Below, piece by piece: positions 16,739 to 26,440 of a stretch of 64,000 nt of DNA. Within the stretch, counting starts at the first letter, position 1. Each line of letters starts with the position of its first letter. The stretch is from Chitinophaga sp. LS1 (GTDB lineage: Bacteria; Bacteroidota; Bacteroidia; Chitinophagales; Chitinophagaceae): contig NZ_CP128362.1 of the NCBI RefSeq assembly GCF_034274695.1, forward strand, positions 124,001 through 188,000, written 5' to 3'. Both the position numbers and the translations under genes were made by a program. The notes beneath the pieces were generated by a model, which saw only the letters and a list, made by a program, of their open reading frames with translations, did not search any database and was not told the DNA's origin.

Positions 16739-18700
16739 TTATCGGAGTATCACGACCCAACCACTGGGATTCTTACCAAATCCTATTTTCAGATCTATTG
16801 CATAATAATAAGTACCTACCGGCAATGGCTTACCATTGTAAGTACCATCCCACGCCGTACCATAGCCATGACTATGGAATACGACCTGTCCATATCTGTT
16901 AAATACATTGACATCTGCTTCGGGATATGTATCGAGCTTTGCTATATTCCATGTATCGTTGATTCCATCACCATTTGGAGAAAAGGCATTGGGGATAATG
17001 ATGGTTTTGTATACCCTTATGAATACATCGTCTGTTGCTTCTCCACATCCCAGGTTGGAAGTGACGGTGAGGGTATAGGTAGTGTCTTCTGTTGGTGTCA
17101 CGATTGGATTAAGTATCGTCGCATCTGTAATATTATAAACAGGTGTCCATGCATAACTTACATCTGTACCACTGGCTGTACCTGACAACTGTGCAGCCTC
17201 TCCTTCAAATATGCGCTGGTCTGCCCCGGCATTGGCTGTTGGCAGTTTCCATACATTCACGGTAACAGTATCATACGCATTGCAGGTGCCATTACTCACC
17301 GTTAGTATATAAGATGTCGTATCTGTAGGAGATGCATTGGTTGTTGCACTCGTCGCATCTGTTACTGTTGATGCGGGCGACCATAGATAGGTGCTGCCCC
17401 CGCTACCTTCCAGCGTTACGGTAGCGCCTTCACACATATTCTGATCTTCCCCCGCATCTGCTGATGGCGCTGCATTCACATCGATGCTGGTGGTATCTGA
17501 ATTGGCACAACCTACGGCCGTGGTTAAGGTCACGATATAATCACCATTGTTGGCTGATGTAACACCATAGATGACGGGGTTTTGTAAACTGCTGGTGAAT
17601 CCATTCGGACCTGTCCAGCTATAAGTAGCTCCCGAAAATGTAGATGAACTCAGTTCCAGCGTATCGCCTTCACACCCAGGATCGTTGCTGCTGGCCTGAG
17701 GATCAGGACTATCATCTACCTGTATCGTAATAGTATTTGAACTTACCCTACAGGCAGTTGAACTGATATTAGTGGATGATGCGGCAGACATTCTATATAG
17801 ATATGTACCTGCGCCTGTTGGCTGACGTACATAAGTAGTACTCGTCGCGCCACTGATATCTGTCCAGGTAGTACCGCCATCTGTACTTACCTGCCACTGA
17901 TAGGCAGGATCAGAATAACCGGTGGATACCGTACCATTGAATGTAAATACCGTAGTATCGTCTTTACATACTTCTTTGGAAGAAGAACCGTCTGTAGTAT
18001 AAGCCGTAACTGTAGGACCACAGGCACGGAAAGTGATATCATCCAATGCGAGGTCATTGGCTGGGGCGCCACCAGGACTACTGTTGCTGATCTTGATCTC
18101 TACATCTGTGACACCAGTAGGTGTGGTGAAGTAAAAACCAAATTGCTTCCACACGGCACTACCACTTGTAAGGGGAATAGAACCTGTGGTGTAAGAGCCG
18201 TAAGTAGTAGATTCGTCGGTTGATAGAATGGAAAATGTAACGTTGGGAGGATTATTATCCTGTGAACGCAACAGGTTTACGACCCATGCTGCAAATTCAT
18301 AGGTTGTACCACCACATAACCCAGTCACTGTCTTCTTGTAGAAATAATCTTTTACAGAGGTGGCGGCATTTACCACCATCATATATCCGCCACCAGTATG
18401 GTCAGTGGTGCTCCACCACACAGTACCGGAAGCAGCTGTTGAGCTCTCAATAGTATAATATCCATCGCTGGGAAAGGCCTGCGCCACATAGGTGTAAGTA
18501 GTAATACCCGAAGCAAGTGCACCACCATAGGAGGCTGTACCTGATCCAAAATCAATACTAACAACCGGATCTCCAAGGCTACCAGTACACAACTGAGCCT
18601 TCATATGGTGTGAGCAAAGTAGTAGCAACAACATCGACAGCAAACACTTCAAACTGGCGTTCACGCTTGCACGCTTCCGCTTTAAGATAGCAATGATCAT
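16739..18700 (-). CDS. Secreted multi-domain adhesin-like protein with type B T9SS sorting domain
   Basis: A large secreted protein. The start is placed at 18700 (MIIAILKRKRASVNAS, then a strong hydrophobic core LLSMLLLLLCSHHMKAQ); an in-frame ATG at 18778 gives an implausibly long leader. The N-terminal 230 residues look like a carbohydrate-binding-type beta-sandwich (FYFTTPTGVTDVEIKISN, LALDDITFRACG). Several Ig/PKD-like repeats follow (VSTDGGTTWTDISG, DSPDPQASSNDPGCEGDTLE, ANAGADQRIFEGEAAQLSG). The last about 85 residues are a gliding-motility-associated C-terminal domain (IIIPNAFSPNGDGINDTWN, NVFNRYGQVVF, PLPVGTYYYAIDL), the type B signal for T9SS export. It pairs with the downstream PorP/SprF gene. 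Confidence 0.9.
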   Translation of the reverse strand: MIIAILKRKRASVNASLKCLLSMLLLLLCSHHMKAQLCTGSLGDPVVSIDFGSGTASYGGALASGITTYTYVAQAFPSDGYYTIESSTAASGTVWWSTTDHTGGGYMMVVNAATSVKDYFYKKTVTGLCGGTTYEFAAWVVNLLRSQDNNPPNVTFSILSTDESTTYGSYTTGSIPLTSGSAVWKQFGFYFTTPTGVTDVEIKISNSSPGGAPANDLALDDITFRACGPTVTAYTTDGSSSKEVCKDDTTVFTFNGTVSTGYSDPAYQWQVSTDGGTTWTDISGATSTTYVRQPTGAGTYLYRMSAASSTNISSTACRVSSNTITIQVDDSPDPQASSNDPGCEGDTLELSSSTFSGATYSWTGPNGFTSSLQNPVIYGVTSANNGDYIVTLTTAVGCANSDTTSIDVNAAPSADAGEDQNMCEGATVTLEGSGGSTYLWSPASTVTDATSATTNASPTDTTSYILTVSNGTCNAYDTVTVNVWKLPTANAGADQRIFEGEAAQLSGTASGTDVSYAWTPVYNITDATILNPIVTPTEDTTYTLTVTSNLGCGEATDDVFIRVYKTIIIPNAFSPNGDGINDTWNIAKLDTYPEADVNVFNRYGQVVFHSHGYGTAWDGTYNGKPLPVGTYYYAIDLKIGFGKNPSGWVVILR

Positions 18701-18834
18701 TATAACAGGTATAGTCCTTGGAAATTGCTTTGAGATTAACAGAATGTTAGGTCGAGTGGTAAGACAAAAATATTCCAATACAATTAATGGGGAAAAATAA
18801 TATGCAGAAAGGCGAATTTCATAGACGAAACAGA

Positions 18835-18871
18835 AAATCCCCGCCTCTGCACATGGCTGAAGCGGGGATTT
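18835..18871 (-). terminator. Terminator after the second SusD gene
   Basis: AAATCCCCGC (18835-18844) pairs with GCGGGGATTT (18862-18871), followed on the minus strand by a short T-rich tail. It lies 17 nt past the SusD stop and should end the murein-sugar locus transcript. Confidence 0.75.
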
Positions 18872-18887
18872 GAACTGAGAGTGGTTA

Positions 18888-20183
18888 TTAGAATGATGGA
18901 TCCGTTGGTGTGTTTGTATTACCGTTCCGCTCTACGAATGGATACGGGAAGTAAGAACGCTTGCGCTCTGTAGTTGGTCTGCCAAACCGACGCTCATCTT
19001 CCAGGGCCAGACCACCCATAAACAGTTCGATACGACGATGTTTATAGATCAAATCAAGCAGGTCGCTTTCTGTAGCAGCCACTTCACCCGGTAATGCAGC
19101 GCCTACGCCAAATGCATCCTGCGATGCAGTTTTAGTCACTACTTTATTCAGTTCAATCAACCCATTGGCGAGATCATGCTGACGGGCATAACATTCTGCT
19201 TTGATCAGCGTGATCTCTCCGGGCAGGTATACAGGTATAGCCTGTGTAGTAGAAGTATAAAAACCTTTGATTCTGAAACGCGGACTACTGCTGATGGTTA
19301 CGTAAAATGGATAACGTTTGTCATCTGCATCCGGACGTAACCCTACTGGTAAACTCATTGTAGAATCAGTGACCTGATAGATGTTGTTCGTAGAAGTCAC
19401 CAGTGTGAAAATCGGATTTGTAGTCAGCGCATTGTAATTGTATGTAGATGTCACGCTCAGTGTCACCTGGTTTGCTGCTGCCAGCGCAGTGGTATAATCA
19501 CCTGCAAACAGTGCATAGCGTGCTTTCAGCGCATACAGGGTGTTTTGCAGATCGATACCCGCAGGAATATTTTTGGTAAATGTGCTGCTCACTGCATTGG
19601 CACTGATGGCAGCCAGGGCATTGTCAATAATACCAATAGCCTTGGTATAACCAGCAGTATTGGTGATGAAGGAAACATTTGTACCTGTTGTATCCGGTAC
19701 CTGCTCCCAGAACTCCGCCATATCACCAATGGCCAGCGCCTTCCAGATGGAGGTGTAGGCTATGAGCCCACTGGCATAGCTCTTATCGGTCACCACGCTG
19801 TTCACATTGTTCAGCACATTGTTCGCATCGAAGATGATTTTGTTACTTACCGTCCAGAGACCTGTTACGATGGTATTGGTGTTTTGCACATTGGTTCCAC
19901 CCAGGTACAACTGGTTTTCGTCTGTATTACCGGCGTTCACCACATAGGTTTCACCTGTGAGCAGACTACTGGCAGCTATCTTGGTGTACACATTTCCCGT
20001 TCTTGCAGCAGTGTACCAGTTTTGTAAACCTACTGCCACATCCGTCAGTGCATTGGCAGAGCTGAGTGCATTGCCTGATGAAGGTCCGGAAGGATCTGTA
20101 TATTCTTTTTTGCAGGATGCAGCAGCGAAGAGTAAGATCCCTGCCATGATTGACCTGCTATAATTATTGATATACCTTTTCAT
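18888..20183 (-). CDS. RagB/SusD-family outer-membrane lipoprotein (murein-sugar locus)
   Basis: A SusD-like lipoprotein. The start at 20183 is chosen because an AAGGAG ribosome-binding site precedes it and it opens a good lipoprotein signal (MKRYINNYSRSIMAGILLF, then AAASCKKEY). A start at 20216 would overlap the SusC gene. The length (431 residues) is short for SusD, and the C-terminal block LIYKHRRIELFMGGLALEDE is the conserved SusD signature. It should cap the SusC transporter next door and bind its substrate at the cell surface. Linkage to anmK/murQ suggests muropeptide- or amino-sugar-containing ligands (inference). Confidence 0.9.
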   Translation of the reverse strand: MKRYINNYSRSIMAGILLFAAASCKKEYTDPSGPSSGNALSSANALTDVAVGLQNWYTAARTGNVYTKIAASSLLTGETYVVNAGNTDENQLYLGGTNVQNTNTIVTGLWTVSNKIIFDANNVLNNVNSVVTDKSYASGLIAYTSIWKALAIGDMAEFWEQVPDTTGTNVSFITNTAGYTKAIGIIDNALAAISANAVSSTFTKNIPAGIDLQNTLYALKARYALFAGDYTTALAAANQVTLSVTSTYNYNALTTNPIFTLVTSTNNIYQVTDSTMSLPVGLRPDADDKRYPFYVTISSSPRFRIKGFYTSTTQAIPVYLPGEITLIKAECYARQHDLANGLIELNKVVTKTASQDAFGVGAALPGEVAATESDLLDLIYKHRRIELFMGGLALEDERRFGRPTTERKRSYFPYPFVERNGNTNTPTDPSF

Positions 20184-20202
20184 GAATCTCCTTTTTGATG
20201 GT

Positions 20203-23200
20203 TTAGAATTTGGCACGAATCGCTACGTTGTAAGTTCTTGGAGCAGGTACTGAACCGAAGTCAATACCACGCAGAATTGTACTCTGCCCTGCTGCATTCA
20301 CTTCAGGATCGTATCCTTTGTAGTGATCCCATGAATAAAGGTTTCTTCCACCTACGCTCACAGTCAGGTCACTGATCCCTTTTACTTTGCCAATATTATA
20401 ACTCAATGATACTTCTCTCAGTTTTACAAAAGAACCATCATCAATTCTCCATTCCTGTATAGCATATACACCTGCGATATAACCACGTGGCAGTTGACCT
20501 CTGTCTTCCTGCTCTGCAACTTTACCATTGTCTACACCTTGTCTGGTTCTGAAGTCAGCGTTGAATACATCGCCACCCTGTACAGCATCCAGCTGTGTAT
20601 GCAGGTTCCATTTTTTGTAGGTGAAATCGTTGGTCAAAGTACCTGTCCAGTCCGGGTTTGGATCACCGATCTTCTTTTGCAGGGAAGAACCTGTTGGCAA
20701 CCCGTTTGCATCACGACCAGCCGTATAACTCATCGAACTGTTCTGTGTACCCAGTTCTGTCAAAGGAATACCTGATGCATTGGTGATCTGTTTGCCATTC
20801 GCATCTCTTGCGAAGAAGGTACCATAGAAGAAACCTATTGGCTGACCACTTGCAATAGCTACCGGTGCACCACTGTTTGTGCTGTACAGAATGATGTTCT
20901 GTCCTGTATTCAGTGCTTTGTTCTTATTGTGGTTCCAAATGGCTGTCATATCCCAGGTGAAGTTCTTTGTCTTCACTGGTTCTACATTCAGCACTACTTC
21001 CACACCATTGTTCTGCAGCGATCCAATGTTGTCCAGGCGGCTGGTGTAACCCTGTGTAGGCGCGATCGAACTGGTGATGAGCAGGTCGTTTACACGTTTA
21101 TGATATACGTTCACAGACACATTCAAACGATTGTTCAGGAAGCCCAGATCTGTACCGAATTCCAGTTCTTTCTGTCTTTCCGGTTTTACATTCGGATTGG
21201 TGTAGGTAGTGCCTGAAGTAAAGGAAGCTGCGCCCACAAATGCAACTGCATTGTATGTATTGTAACGGCCATAGGCAGATATACCAGTCAGGTTACCTGA
21301 CTCACCATAAGCTGCACGCAGTTTGAACAGGTTCCACCATTTAGATACACCCATCTTATTCCAGTAATCAGTACCTGATATCACATAGCTACCACTCAGT
21401 TTGCTATACAGCTGATTTCTTTCTGACTCACCGAATACAGATGAACCATCCATTCTCAATGCACCTGTGATGAAGAACTGATCACGGTATTTAAAGTTCT
21501 GCTGAATGAAAGCACCGGAGATAGACAATTCTGTACGCTGGTCAGCACCAGTGATAGCAGTAGCTGCACCGCTTACAGTTGTGACGAAGGGAGGCAGACC
21601 ACGACCCTGTTGCAGGGAGTAATGCATTCGCTGGTATTGCTGTGAATAACCGAGTTGTGTTACAGAAGCCAGACGGCTGGTGATCTGTGCATTGTAAGTC
21701 GCATTCACGTCATGGTTGATCATGAAAGAGATGTTGCTACCTGCACTTGCATAACCATTCTGGGTAGGGTCCAGTGTAGAACCACCACCATAGAAGCTTG
21801 AGCTTACATTATACTTGTAAGGAGGAATGAGGGTAGTACCATCCTGACTATAGTTGTCAATACCCATATGATAATCGACAGTCAGGTTCTTCACGGGTTT
21901 GAGTTTGATACCCGCCCCCGCGATGATCCTGCTCGTTTGCTGCTGTTGTTTGATGTCCTCTATTACGGAAACCGGGTTCACACGTCCACGCTCGCCTACA
22001 GCCTGAATATTACCCACAGCATCTCTTGCCCAGATGTCGTAGTAGTTACCAATGATGGTCACAGAGTTGGTCGGTGAGAAGAAGGAGTTACCATCCGGTT
22101 TCTCGTTTGATTTGCTATAAACATAGTTCATGGTGGCATTAAAACTAATCCACTTATTCAGCTCCTGATCGAGGTTTAAACGGAAGCTGTAACGGTTGAA
22201 ATCAGTATTCCTTACAATCCCCTGGTTGTAGAGATAGCCAGCAGAAGCGTAGTATTTGGTTTTATTTTGTCCCCCGGTAACAGAGATGTTGTTATCAGCA
22301 CCTACACCAGTACGGAAGATGTAGTCCTGGTAATCGTAACGTTTTACATCGGTGGTAGTGGTGATAGTAGGCGTCAGGATCGTTTGAGTAGAAGTAGCCG
22401 GATCGCCACCGAACTTGGTAGGCGCCTGGTTTACTTCCAGTTTTTTACGCAGTTCGTTTACATTGAAACTGGTGCTGAAGTTCACTACAGGAGCACCGCT
22501 GGAACCACGTTTGGTAAAGATCTGTACCACACCGGCATTTGCACGGCTACCATAGATGGCAGCTGCTGCTGCACCATTCAGTACTTCAATACTTTCAATA
22601 TCCGCAGGGTTGATATCAACCATACGGCTCTGCCCTACGTTACCTACAGAGTTACCACCGGCATAGCTTGCATCGGCATTGGTAACACGGGTGGTAGAGT
22701 TGTCGATGATAACCCCATCAATGATATACAACGGATCAGTAGAACCACCGATGGTACTGATACCACGGAGTTTTACGGAGATACCGCCTGCAGGGTCACC
22801 GGAGTTTTGCGATACCTGTGCACCGGCAGTCTTACCCTGTAAAGCCGCCAATACGTTGCCGGTGGCGCCTTTGGAGAGTTCTGCTGCTTTTACAGTGCTC
22901 ACATAACTACCCAGTTGTTTGCGGGTAGTACCTGCCGAAGTACCTGTTACCACTACTTCATCCAGTTTGGATACGGAGGTACCGAGCTGTGTGTTTAAAG
23001 TATAAGTTTTTCCTGTACCAATTACCAGGTCACTTTGTTTTTGTACGAAACCGATTCCGGAAAAACTCACTGTGTAAGTACCTGGTTTCAGATCAGCATT
23101 GATCACAAAGTTTCCATCTCCATCAGTCATTGCTCCGGATTTGGTGTTTTTGATGGCTACCGTGATCCCTGGCAATGGTGTGCCGGTTTCGTCTGTTACT

Positions 23201-23313
23201 TTACCCGTCAGCTTTACCTGTGCAAAGGCGGCTGCGGCAGTTAAACACTGCATGACAAAGAAGAGTAACAGATACCTGCATTTGACATGCCGGAATAATT
23301 GATACATTCTCAT
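20203..23313 (-). CDS. SusC-family TonB-dependent transporter (murein-sugar locus)
   Basis: A 1036-residue SusC/RagA-type outer-membrane transporter with a signal peptide (ending AAAAFAQ), a carboxypeptidase-D-like regulatory domain (about 32-115, VTDETGTPLPGITVAIKN), a plug (VVVTGTSAGTTRKQLGSYVS, then DPLYIIDGVIIDN) and a barrel ending RTYNVAIRAKF. Unlike the SusC at 5150-8485 it has no STN domain. It should not signal to a FecR protein, which fits control by the DeoR regulator encoded upstream. It probably imports oligomeric murein or amino-sugar fragments for the AnmK/MurQ pathway; this is inferred from neighbours only. Confidence 0.93.
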   Translation of the reverse strand: MRMYQLFRHVKCRYLLLFFVMQCLTAAAAFAQVKLTGKVTDETGTPLPGITVAIKNTKSGAMTDGDGNFVINADLKPGTYTVSFSGIGFVQKQSDLVIGTGKTYTLNTQLGTSVSKLDEVVVTGTSAGTTRKQLGSYVSTVKAAELSKGATGNVLAALQGKTAGAQVSQNSGDPAGGISVKLRGISTIGGSTDPLYIIDGVIIDNSTTRVTNADASYAGGNSVGNVGQSRMVDINPADIESIEVLNGAAAAAIYGSRANAGVVQIFTKRGSSGAPVVNFSTSFNVNELRKKLEVNQAPTKFGGDPATSTQTILTPTITTTTDVKRYDYQDYIFRTGVGADNNISVTGGQNKTKYYASAGYLYNQGIVRNTDFNRYSFRLNLDQELNKWISFNATMNYVYSKSNEKPDGNSFFSPTNSVTIIGNYYDIWARDAVGNIQAVGERGRVNPVSVIEDIKQQQQTSRIIAGAGIKLKPVKNLTVDYHMGIDNYSQDGTTLIPPYKYNVSSSFYGGGSTLDPTQNGYASAGSNISFMINHDVNATYNAQITSRLASVTQLGYSQQYQRMHYSLQQGRGLPPFVTTVSGAATAITGADQRTELSISGAFIQQNFKYRDQFFITGALRMDGSSVFGESERNQLYSKLSGSYVISGTDYWNKMGVSKWWNLFKLRAAYGESGNLTGISAYGRYNTYNAVAFVGAASFTSGTTYTNPNVKPERQKELEFGTDLGFLNNRLNVSVNVYHKRVNDLLITSSIAPTQGYTSRLDNIGSLQNNGVEVVLNVEPVKTKNFTWDMTAIWNHNKNKALNTGQNIILYSTNSGAPVAIASGQPIGFFYGTFFARDANGKQITNASGIPLTELGTQNSSMSYTAGRDANGLPTGSSLQKKIGDPNPDWTGTLTNDFTYKKWNLHTQLDAVQGGDVFNADFRTRQGVDNGKVAEQEDRGQLPRGYIAGVYAIQEWRIDDGSFVKLREVSLSYNIGKVKGISDLTVSVGGRNLYSWDHYKGYDPEVNAAGQSTILRGIDFGSVPAPRTYNVAIRAKF

Positions 23314-23581
23314 AGCTAATTTTTAAATGTGAAGACGATAGATCCTGGCATACTATCCCCATGTCCCATAGGGATAAATGTTTTTTTGATTAAAAGATGA
23401 TTACAGGGTGCTGGCTGATGGCAATAGGTTTCACTCACCTATTTTCAGGCGATACACTTTCACTGTTTACGACAACGATCCTGCAAAATGAATTACTGAT
23501 TCTCCTTAGCGCATAGCTTCCATTCTAAACGACGATTTGATTTCCGGGCAGCTGTACGGCCCTGGTTTATTCACAAGTGTT
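23314..23581. other. 268-bp gap between DeoR and SusC genes
   Basis: No gene is seen. It holds a short inverted repeat (TATCCC at 23353-23358 with GGGATA at 23369-23374) about 40 nt upstream of the SusC start, which could lie in the leader. The length leaves room for a separate susCD promoter, but no convincing TTTG/TAnnTTTG pair was found. Confidence 0.4.
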
Positions 23582-24328
23582 TTATAATATCTGAATGCCT
23601 TTTTTCTTGTAAGGCTGTAGTTTTTTGGAATTCGGTGGCAACTCTGTTATTAAAATATCTATCTCCTCTACATCACAGATCTTCAGTTGTTCGGCAGTAT
23701 CCAGTTTTTCTGAAATGGATAATACGACTACCTTTTTAGAAGTGCTGATCATAGCTCGTTTTACCTGTACCACTTCCCAGTCATTGTCTGTAAGACCATC
23801 ATTTGCATCCATGGCATTGTTTCCCAAAAAACATAGATCTGCTTTGATCATCTTAATCTTTGAAATCGCTTCTCCTCCTACTGTGATCTTGGAACCTTTT
23901 GCCAGCTTATCTCCTATCACGATAACTTCGATGTTAGGATGGTTGGCATATTCAAAAGCTGCCGGTAAACTTACTGTAATAAAGGTGGCCTGCAGGTCTT
24001 TGGGCAGCATACGCGCAAGTTCTGCGATGGTAGTACCACCCGTTGTTAATACAAACATGCCATCCTGTATGAGCTGTACTGCTTTTAACGCGATGGTCTT
24101 TTTATCTTCTACAGCATATACATCCTGTGAAGTGATACCGAGATGAAAAGAATTGGATAATGCGCCACCATGTACTTTGATGATCTTACCTTCCTGCGCC
24201 AGTTCTGCCAGGTCTCTGCGGATTGTATCTTCAGATACCTGGATCTGTTCACTCAGATGTGAGGACAGCACCTTATTATGTAAGTTCACCTGGTGAAGTA
24301 TATAGGCGTGGCGTTCTTCTTTTAGCAT
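23582..24328 (-). CDS. DeoR/GlpR-family transcriptional regulator
   Basis: A 248-residue regulator. An N-terminal DeoR winged helix-turn-helix (about 5-58, SEQIQVSEDTIRRDLAELAQ then KIIKVHGGA) is followed by a sugar-phosphate-sensing DeoR C-terminal domain (about 75-235). DeoR proteins usually repress a sugar operon until a phosphorylated sugar binds. Here MurNAc-6-phosphate (the AnmK product) or GlcNAc-6-phosphate (the MurQ product) would be natural effectors, which is an inference from position. AAAAACGCA motifs occur upstream of this gene and in the divergent symporter/GH9-CE4 promoter region, and are candidates for its binding site. Confidence 0.92.
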   Translation of the reverse strand: MLKEERHAYILHQVNLHNKVLSSHLSEQIQVSEDTIRRDLAELAQEGKIIKVHGGALSNSFHLGITSQDVYAVEDKKTIALKAVQLIQDGMFVLTTGGTTIAELARMLPKDLQATFITVSLPAAFEYANHPNIEVIVIGDKLAKGSKITVGGEAISKIKMIKADLCFLGNNAMDANDGLTDNDWEVVQVKRAMISTSKKVVVLSISEKLDTAEQLKICDVEEIDILITELPPNSKKLQPYKKKGIQIL

Positions 24329-24380
24329 CTTAGTTTGGTTGAAAATTTAATAGGTGCGATCCGGAGTTGAAATTCAGCAA

Positions 24381-24389
24381 AAAAACGCA
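24381..24389. promoter_or_regulatory. AAAAACGCA motif upstream of the DeoR gene
   Basis: An exact AAAAACGCA lies about 55 nt upstream of the DeoR start codon. Related CGCATTTTT stretches are at about 24408-24417 and 24428-24437. The same exact 9-mer occurs twice in front of the symporter operon (27933, 27965). Candidate DeoR-family operator; inference. Confidence 0.4.
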
Positions 24390-24455
24390 CAAATCCAAAT
24401 ATAAATCCGCATTTTTTTGCTGGTTCACGCATTTTTTTTTGAAAAACTTGCTGGT

Positions 24456-25640
24456 TTATGCAGGAAATGAATATTTTCCCATGGTGATAGCTGGCATTCC
24501 AGGCTTTCCGAAGTTGATTCCTTCTCCCATTACAGCTTCATTTGCCAGGATAGCAAATAATACCGCTTCTTTCGCATCGCCGGCTATTCCCAGTTCACTG
24601 GTGGTATTTATTCTTAAGTGCGGCATGCGGGCTTTGATCAATCCGACTAATAATGGATTGTGTGCACCGCCGCCACTCATGTATACTGCGTAAGATCTGT
24701 CTGCGTCCAATACACTCAGCAATGCATCGGTAATAGTATCTGCACTGAATTGTGTAAGGGTGGCCATAACATCGAATGGATTGACCTCAATGCCTTGTTG
24801 TGCCTTTAGTACATACTCTTTGCTGAATAATTCCGGACCCGTCGTGCGGGGAAATCCTTCTTTGAAAAAGGAGTTTTCTTTTAGTGCTGCCAAGAGTTTT
24901 TCATTCACTGTACCCTGCTTTGCAAATTGTGCATCTTCATCATATTCTTTTTGGAAATAATGACGGGCAAATGCATCCAGCAAGGTATTGCCGGGTCCTG
25001 TATCTGTCACGAATACTTTGTTTGCATCCAGTGATCCCGGCAGGAATGTGAAGTTCGCAATACCACCCATGTTCAGCATGATCCTGTCTTCTCCCTCCTG
25101 AGAGAATAAACAATAATCGCCGTACAAGGCAAGTGGTGCGCCCTCTCCTCCTGCTGCAATATGCTTCTGGCGAAAATCACTCAGGGTGATGATGCCAGTT
25201 TTTACTGCAATGTGATCCCCATCTCCGATCTGCAAAGTAGCATTTGGAAATGCTGCCTGCTGATGCAATATCTTAGGACTATGATACACTGTTTGTCCGT
25301 GTGATGCAATCAGATCGACTGCTGACGGATCTATATTCCATTGCTGTAAGCATTGTAATATCCATGCTGCATGATGATTGGCAATCCATGGATTGAGCAG
25401 ACAAAGCTGCTGAAAGGAAATGGTTTCCTTTGCAAAGATCTTGCGGATCTCGTCCTTCACTTCGATGGGATACGGTACCGTTTCAAATTGTTCCAGCACT
25501 ACTTTTGTATCCATACCACTGCCACTGATCGCGCACAATGCCACATCCAGTCCGTCGAGCGATGTACCCGACATCAACCCGATAATACGTCGTACCGGCT
25601 TTTGTGTGATGGTAAAAAGTCGTTGTAAATTACTGTTCAT
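24456..25640 (-). CDS. anmK: Anhydro-N-acetylmuramic acid kinase AnmK
   Basis: AnmK phosphorylates and hydrolyses 1,6-anhydro-MurNAc to MurNAc-6-phosphate in murein recycling, in the cytoplasm. The N-terminal ATP-binding/anhydrosugar motif IIGLMSGTSLDGLDVALC is clear, as are ASHGQTVYHSP, MLNMGGIANFTFLPG, TDTGPGNTLLDAF and the C-terminal YMSGGGAHNPLL. The length (about 394 residues) is normal. The start at 25640 is preferred (MNSNLQRLF); an ATG at 25655 is possible. The gene overlaps the end of murQ by about 11 bp, which implies translational coupling, and its product is exactly the MurQ substrate. Confidence 0.96.
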   Translation of the reverse strand: MNSNLQRLFTITQKPVRRIIGLMSGTSLDGLDVALCAISGSGMDTKVVLEQFETVPYPIEVKDEIRKIFAKETISFQQLCLLNPWIANHHAAWILQCLQQWNIDPSAVDLIASHGQTVYHSPKILHQQAAFPNATLQIGDGDHIAVKTGIITLSDFRQKHIAAGGEGAPLALYGDYCLFSQEGEDRIMLNMGGIANFTFLPGSLDANKVFVTDTGPGNTLLDAFARHYFQKEYDEDAQFAKQGTVNEKLLAALKENSFFKEGFPRTTGPELFSKEYVLKAQQGIEVNPFDVMATLTQFSADTITDALLSVLDADRSYAVYMSGGGAHNPLLVGLIKARMPHLRINTTSELGIAGDAKEAVLFAILANEAVMGEGINFGKPGMPAITMGKYSFPA

Positions 25641-26439
25641 GCATCCGGCTTTCAATGGCGGCTCTTACACTGCCATGCTCTTCGATCAGTTGTTTTGCTT
25701 TTTCTTCGTCTACTACCAGTTCGCTCATCACCATTCTGATGCCCCTGTCTATCAGTTTATGATTGCTCAATTGCATATCTACCATCTTATTCCCTTTTAC
25801 CCTGCCCAGTTGTATCATCACGGTGGTAGAGATCATATTCAACACCAGCTTTTGTGCAGTACCTGCTTTCATACGCGTGCTACCTGTCAGGAATTCCGCA
25901 CCCACCGGCACTTCTATGGGATATTCCACTTCAGCTGCCAATGGGCTGTTCAGGTTACAGGTTATACAGCCAGTCACAATACCCCTGGCACGCATTTGTT
26001 GAACCCCACCTATTACATAAGGTGTAGTACCTGAGGCAGCGATACCAATCACTACATCATTCTCATTGATGTGATAGGCATCCAGGTCTTTTGCTGCCTG
26101 TTCTTTATCGTCTTCTGCAAACTCTACTGCTTTGCGGATGGCGGTATCACTACCTGCTATCAACCCGATCACCAGATCAAAACCTACTCCAAATGTGGGT
26201 GGGCATTCTGATGCATCCAGTATGCCGAGACGCCCGCTGGTACCTGCGCCGATATAAAAAAGGCGACCTCCTTTTTTCATTCGTTCTACAGTAGCTGTTA
26301 CCAGCTTCTCTATTTGTGGCAGCGACTTTGCAACTGCCTGTGGCACGGTGGCGTCCTCACTGTTAATACCTTCCAGAATGGCTTTTACGCTCATCTTTTC
26401 CAGGTTGTTAAAGCGGGAAGACATTTCAGTAGTTAGCAT
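25630..26439 (-). CDS. murQ: N-acetylmuramic acid 6-phosphate etherase MurQ
   Basis: MurQ cleaves the lactyl ether of MurNAc-6-phosphate, giving GlcNAc-6-phosphate and D-lactate. The SIS sugar-phosphate fold shows the diagnostic FYIGAGTSGRLGILDASECP block (the catalytic Glu is about residue 78) and GIAASGTTPYVIGGVQQM. The length of 269 residues is slightly shorter than the enterobacterial enzyme (about 298), lacking part of the C-terminal helical tail, which is common in Bacteroidota. It lies one base after the symporter stop and overlaps anmK, so the three genes form a tight operon. Confidence 0.96.
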   Translation of the reverse strand: MLTTEMSSRFNNLEKMSVKAILEGINSEDATVPQAVAKSLPQIEKLVTATVERMKKGGRLFYIGAGTSGRLGILDASECPPTFGVGFDLVIGLIAGSDTAIRKAVEFAEDDKEQAAKDLDAYHINENDVVIGIAASGTTPYVIGGVQQMRARGIVTGCITCNLNSPLAAEVEYPIEVPVGAEFLTGSTRMKAGTAQKLVLNMISTTVMIQLGRVKGNKMVDMQLSNHKLIDRGIRMVMSELVVDEEKAKQLIEEHGSVRAAIESRMHEQ

Positions 26440-26440
26440 A

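Noticed and set aside
22267..22842. 191-codon open frame opposite the second SusC gene
   Set aside because: It lies wholly antisense to a strongly supported SusC gene; its product is low-complexity and matches nothing recognisable.
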